The notes under the pieces are model-generated. The model saw only the letters and a program-made list of their open reading frames with translations. It ran no database searches and was not told the DNA's origin. A DNA stretch of 64,000 bases, from NCBI RefSeq assembly GCF_026262505.1, contig NC_067206.1, forward strand, positions 28,535,896-28,599,895. The letters are read 5' to 3'. Positions 61,341 to 64,000 of this stretch are shown here, in pieces. The position numbers and the translations under genes were made by a program. The first letter of the stretch is position 1. Each line of letters starts with the position of its first letter. This DNA comes from Trichomonas vaginalis G3. Lineage: Eukaryota > Parabasalia > Trichomonadida > Trichomonadidae.

Positions 61341-61673
61341 ATGTCTGCAACTAGCGTTTGTGGAGCCCACCATCAAATTGAGATGAACATTTTCGAGTTC
61401 ATCATCAAGTTCAAAGTTTCGGAGAGTAGTCTTAAACTTTGGCTTCGTTCACAGTTCAATGATCTTTTCGGAAGTCAAAACAAAGTTCCTAATTTAGACG
61501 AATATCCAGCCCTTTATGTTATGGTCGAAGATGAATCATATGCATCTATTGACGTTACAAAATCTCAAATTTCCGAAGTTTGTGGATTTTGGGATTCAAA
61601 TTTATACCCGAGAGTTGACGAATTTGCACACGACCTTATCGTTGACGCTCAATACTTATATAAAAGTTTATAA
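61341..61673 (+). CDS. unassigned 110-aa protein
   Basis: I choose the ATG at 61341 (MSATSVCGAHHQIE); the frame is open 25 codons further upstream, but that part is hydrophobic and AT-driven. The protein is small, acidic and mixed alpha/beta (NIFEFIIKFKVSESSLKLWLR; YPALYVMVEDESYASIDVTK; RVDEFAHDLIVDAQYLYKSL). I recognise no family. It faces away from the 130-residue gene, with about 200 bp between them. Confidence 0.5.
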   Translation: MSATSVCGAHHQIEMNIFEFIIKFKVSESSLKLWLRSQFNDLFGSQNKVPNLDEYPALYVMVEDESYASIDVTKSQISEVCGFWDSNLYPRVDEFAHDLIVDAQYLYKSL

Positions 61674-62045
61674 AAATCGATATCACACACCTTGTGATAT
61701 CAAAACAAGGCAACCATACATGAGTTCATTATTACCCTAACACTTGAACTCATTGCCTTTACAATTTATTGGATCTTGTGCTTCCATTTTGCTAAATGCA
61801 CAAAAACAAAAAAAATTTATTATATTAAAAAAAATGGGATAGTATATTATCCCAAATATTATTAGGCCCATATACATATATCCAAAAGGCCAAAAAACAA
61901 AATAATTATAAAAAACATTAGAAGAAGAAGAAAATTATATTCTTGTTTTATAGTAAATATTTGATATTTGAACAAATAAAACATTTTAAAGTCTTTTTAC
62001 AATTCCCCATTACAATAAACATAAATACTTTCTCTCTATTTGTAG
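61674..62045. other. intergenic, nothing recognised
   Basis: AT-rich spacer with A-runs. The end reads into the ankyrin relic. Confidence 0.35.
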
Positions 62046-62620
62046 ATTCTCAAATTCTTCATACAGCTGCAAATAAAAATAATAAAGAAATAACAATAGT
62101 TCTAATTTCACATGGAGTAAATATCAACGAAAAAGATAAATATGGAAATATTGCTCTTCATTATGCATCAGTTTGTAATAGTAAAGAAACGGATGAACTT
62201 CTTACTTCGTAAGGCTCAAATATCAATGAAAAAGATATACATGAAAAAACAGTTCTTCATCTCGCAGCATTGAATAATAGAAAAGAAATAGCTAAACTTC
62301 TTATTTTCAATGGCCCAAACGTCAACGAAATATATAAATATGGAAAGACCGCACTTCATTATGCAACAAATAATAAAAGTAAGTAAACAGTTGAACTTCT
62401 TATTACACAAGCTGCAAAAATCAACGAAAAAGATATTCATGAAAAGCAGTTCTTCATTATGTAGCATTGCAAAAATAGAAAAGAAATAGTTGAACTCCTT
62501 ATTCCATATGGTGCAAACATCAACTAAAAAGATAAAAATGCAACAATTGCTCTTGATAAGGCAGCTGATAATAATAATAGAGAAACATCTGAACTTCTTA
62601 TTTCACATGACGCATAATTT
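62046..62620 (+). pseudogene. decayed ankyrin-repeat gene of the NINEKD family
   Basis: About five and a half ankyrin units remain, such as VLISHGVNINEKDKYGNIAL and TAANKNNKEITI. The repeat 'ISHGANINEKD..GKTALHYAA.NN.KET.ELL' is the hallmark of an enormous trichomonad family. There are in-frame stops (for example the TAA at 62210-62212 and others near 62,384 and 62,525) and at least one frameshift near 62,450. No start codon precedes the first unit. It is an old, 5'-truncated copy. Confidence 0.85.
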
Positions 62621-62737
62621 AATGTTCCTGTATCAGATGCTTCTCTTTCTTTTATGATATATCTTCATTAATTTTCCATTTCAAGCATATATAAATCTGT
62701 ACATATGATATATAAATAAGATTTATTCTAAAACTTT

Positions 62738-64000
62738 TTAGAATGTAGAAACTAAAGATTTGACTTTTCCTTCCTTGAGTAAAACAGAGTATACGTAAAC
62801 ACCAGCATGTTCGAAGCAGTCAGGTGCAGAAGGAACAATCATAGCTCCATCCTTTGAGTCAACACCTTCACCAACTGGCATATTTCCGAAAGCTGCGTAT
62901 TTGACCATCCAATCAAGTCTCTTTTGGAAATCAATACCGAGTAAATGCTCCGACCAAGCAACGTAAGCGGTTACGACTGGCCAAGCTGGTTCTGCCTGTT
63001 GTGTTTCCATTGTTCCTTCACCACATGGGTTCCAAACGGAGTCGTAGAAGTAAGGATCATTCTCGTACCTTGCAATGCCACTTTCGAGCTTTGTCAACTT
63101 AGATTTGATAAAATTCAAGTGACTTAAGGCGTTTTCTGAATCCAACAATCCGAAGAAAACACAAGTCATTGATGCTGAATCAGCTTTTGTATCAGGATCT
63201 TTAAGATCGTTATCTCTTATACCTCTATATAATCTTTTTGTTTCTGAATCCCATAATGTCTCCATAACTCCTTTCTTTAGTTCATCAGCTCTTTCCTGGC
63301 ATTGGCTGGCTCTTGTTGTATCTCCAAATTCCTTCTCAATTGAGTAGGCAGCTCTAATTCCACCGTAAAGGCAGCCCATTTCGAAAGAATACCATTGCTG
63401 TGGAACAGGCTCTTTTGTATGGTGGTCGGTGCTCTCTTCCCATGGAGATCTGTCAGATGGAGGGAAATTGTGATAATTTGAGTTCTTTTGGAAGATGAAA
63501 TTCTCCATTTCGCGGATTCTTGTCATTTTACTCTTGACCCAGTCTTTATCACCAATTGTCTTCAAGTGATAATTTAATGCGACCAAATACAAACCAACAG
63601 AATCATATTGTGGCTCAACAAAAGGAGCAACATTACCTGTCATTGTATCATATGTTGTATGGAAGCCACCGTTTGTTAATTCAGCGTTATCGACCCAATT
63701 AAAGAAATCTTTCGCTTCCTGGTGGTATCCAGCTGAATCAAGCATGAAGGCGGCCATCAGGGAATCACGCATCCAGTTCTTGTAGCCATAACTTGGATGT
63801 AATGATGAAGCAATTAATCCTTTCGCCGGATTTTGGGAATTTTTAAGAGTAAGGATTGATTTCTTGTATAAATCAAGAGCATCATCTGTAAGTGATGTTT
63901 GGACACCTTGTGAAAGGAATTGAGTGTATCTTTCATTTGTCATCTTGATTATTGCGTCAACACCGAGAACTGTTGCCATTGTTAGATGGTTTACAGCATC
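62738..64000 (-). CDS. glycoside hydrolase family 15 (glucoamylase-like), partial
   Basis: The frame runs from TAG/TAA at 62738 to the right edge and is still open there (DAVNHLT precedes the first internal ATG at 63979), so the N-terminus lies outside the window. The visible 420 residues form the (alpha/alpha)6 barrel of GH15: GYKNWMRDSLMAAFML, NGGFHTTYD, PQYDSVGLYLVAL, QQWYSFEMGCLYGGIRAA, and WNPCGEGTMETQQAEPAWPV with the late catalytic Glu region. Such enzymes release glucose from the non-reducing ends of starch or glycogen. Whether it is secreted or lysosomal depends on the missing start. Confidence 0.85.
   Translation of the reverse strand, partial: DAVNHLTMATVLGVDAIIKMTNERYTQFLSQGVQTSLTDDALDLYKKSILTLKNSQNPAKGLIASSLHPSYGYKNWMRDSLMAAFMLDSAGYHQEAKDFFNWVDNAELTNGGFHTTYDTMTGNVAPFVEPQYDSVGLYLVALNYHLKTIGDKDWVKSKMTRIREMENFIFQKNSNYHNFPPSDRSPWEESTDHHTKEPVPQQWYSFEMGCLYGGIRAAYSIEKEFGDTTRASQCQERADELKKGVMETLWDSETKRLYRGIRDNDLKDPDTKADSASMTCVFFGLLDSENALSHLNFIKSKLTKLESGIARYENDPYFYDSVWNPCGEGTMETQQAEPAWPVVTAYVAWSEHLLGIDFQKRLDWMVKYAAFGNMPVGEGVDSKDGAMIVPSAPDCFEHAGVYVYSVLLKEGKVKSLVSTF

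Overview
The window is AT-rich, intron-poor protist DNA that looks like a parabasalid, most probably Trichomonas vaginalis or a close relative. The grounds are: remnants of the amplified ankyrin family with the unit 'NINEKDKYG..ALHYA'; a protein with an IBD-like (initiator-binding) signature; beta-helix surface-protein (Pmp-like) copies; compact genes with short leaders and TCA-type initiators; and Polinton/Maverick elements, which are abundant in that genome. No gene shows the typical GTAYGT...ACTAACACACAG intron.

Left host block (1-18,336): an IBD-like protein, a ubiquitin-like/UBA protein, two small TTAA-flanked MITE-like elements, an inverted pair of Pmp-like gene copies enclosing a CARMIL-like leucine-rich repeat gene, a TMEM131-like membrane protein (one frameshift), a GT61-family glycosyltransferase (one in-frame TGA), an unassigned 320-aa protein, tRNA-Lys(UUU), and a gene end beside three tandem 121-bp repeats.

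Middle block (18,337-42,825): one 24.5-kb Polinton with long terminal inverted repeats (TIRs) that each carry the same small gene. It holds a double jelly-roll capsid gene, three related putative minor-capsid genes, a packaging ATPase, a protein-primed DNA polymerase B with an N-terminal OTU-like domain, a DDE integrase, two KilA-N proteins and a very long collagen/coiled-coil/tail-collar fibre gene. It looks fairly recent because its ends are still nearly identical, but it is broken, with roughly a dozen breaks. The features least explained by known Polintons are: a family of GC-rich paired mini-hairpins; seven clusters of the hexamer AGGTGA/TCACCT, in both TIRs and at internal gene-cluster borders; a TTTTATCY box just before many start codons; and a central non-coding hub with a tRNA-like sequence, a hairpin and 25-bp iterons. 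A 1.37-kb repeat-rich insert with flanking 69-bp direct repeats lies inside it.

A second, much older and heavily broken Polinton relic follows (about 42,832-50,348). It keeps integrase, ATPase, minor-capsid and low-complexity remains.

Right host block (50,349-64,000): 3.7 kb without a recognisable gene but with perfect hairpins, then a Tup1-like coiled-coil/WD40 protein, a Rab5-like GTPase with one frameshift near its C-terminus, a 1051-aa ankyrin-repeat protein, two small unassigned genes, a decayed ankyrin pseudogene, and a glycoside hydrolase family 15 gene that runs off the right edge. The host genes look like independent housekeeping, trafficking, cytoskeletal and surface genes, each probably with its own promoter.
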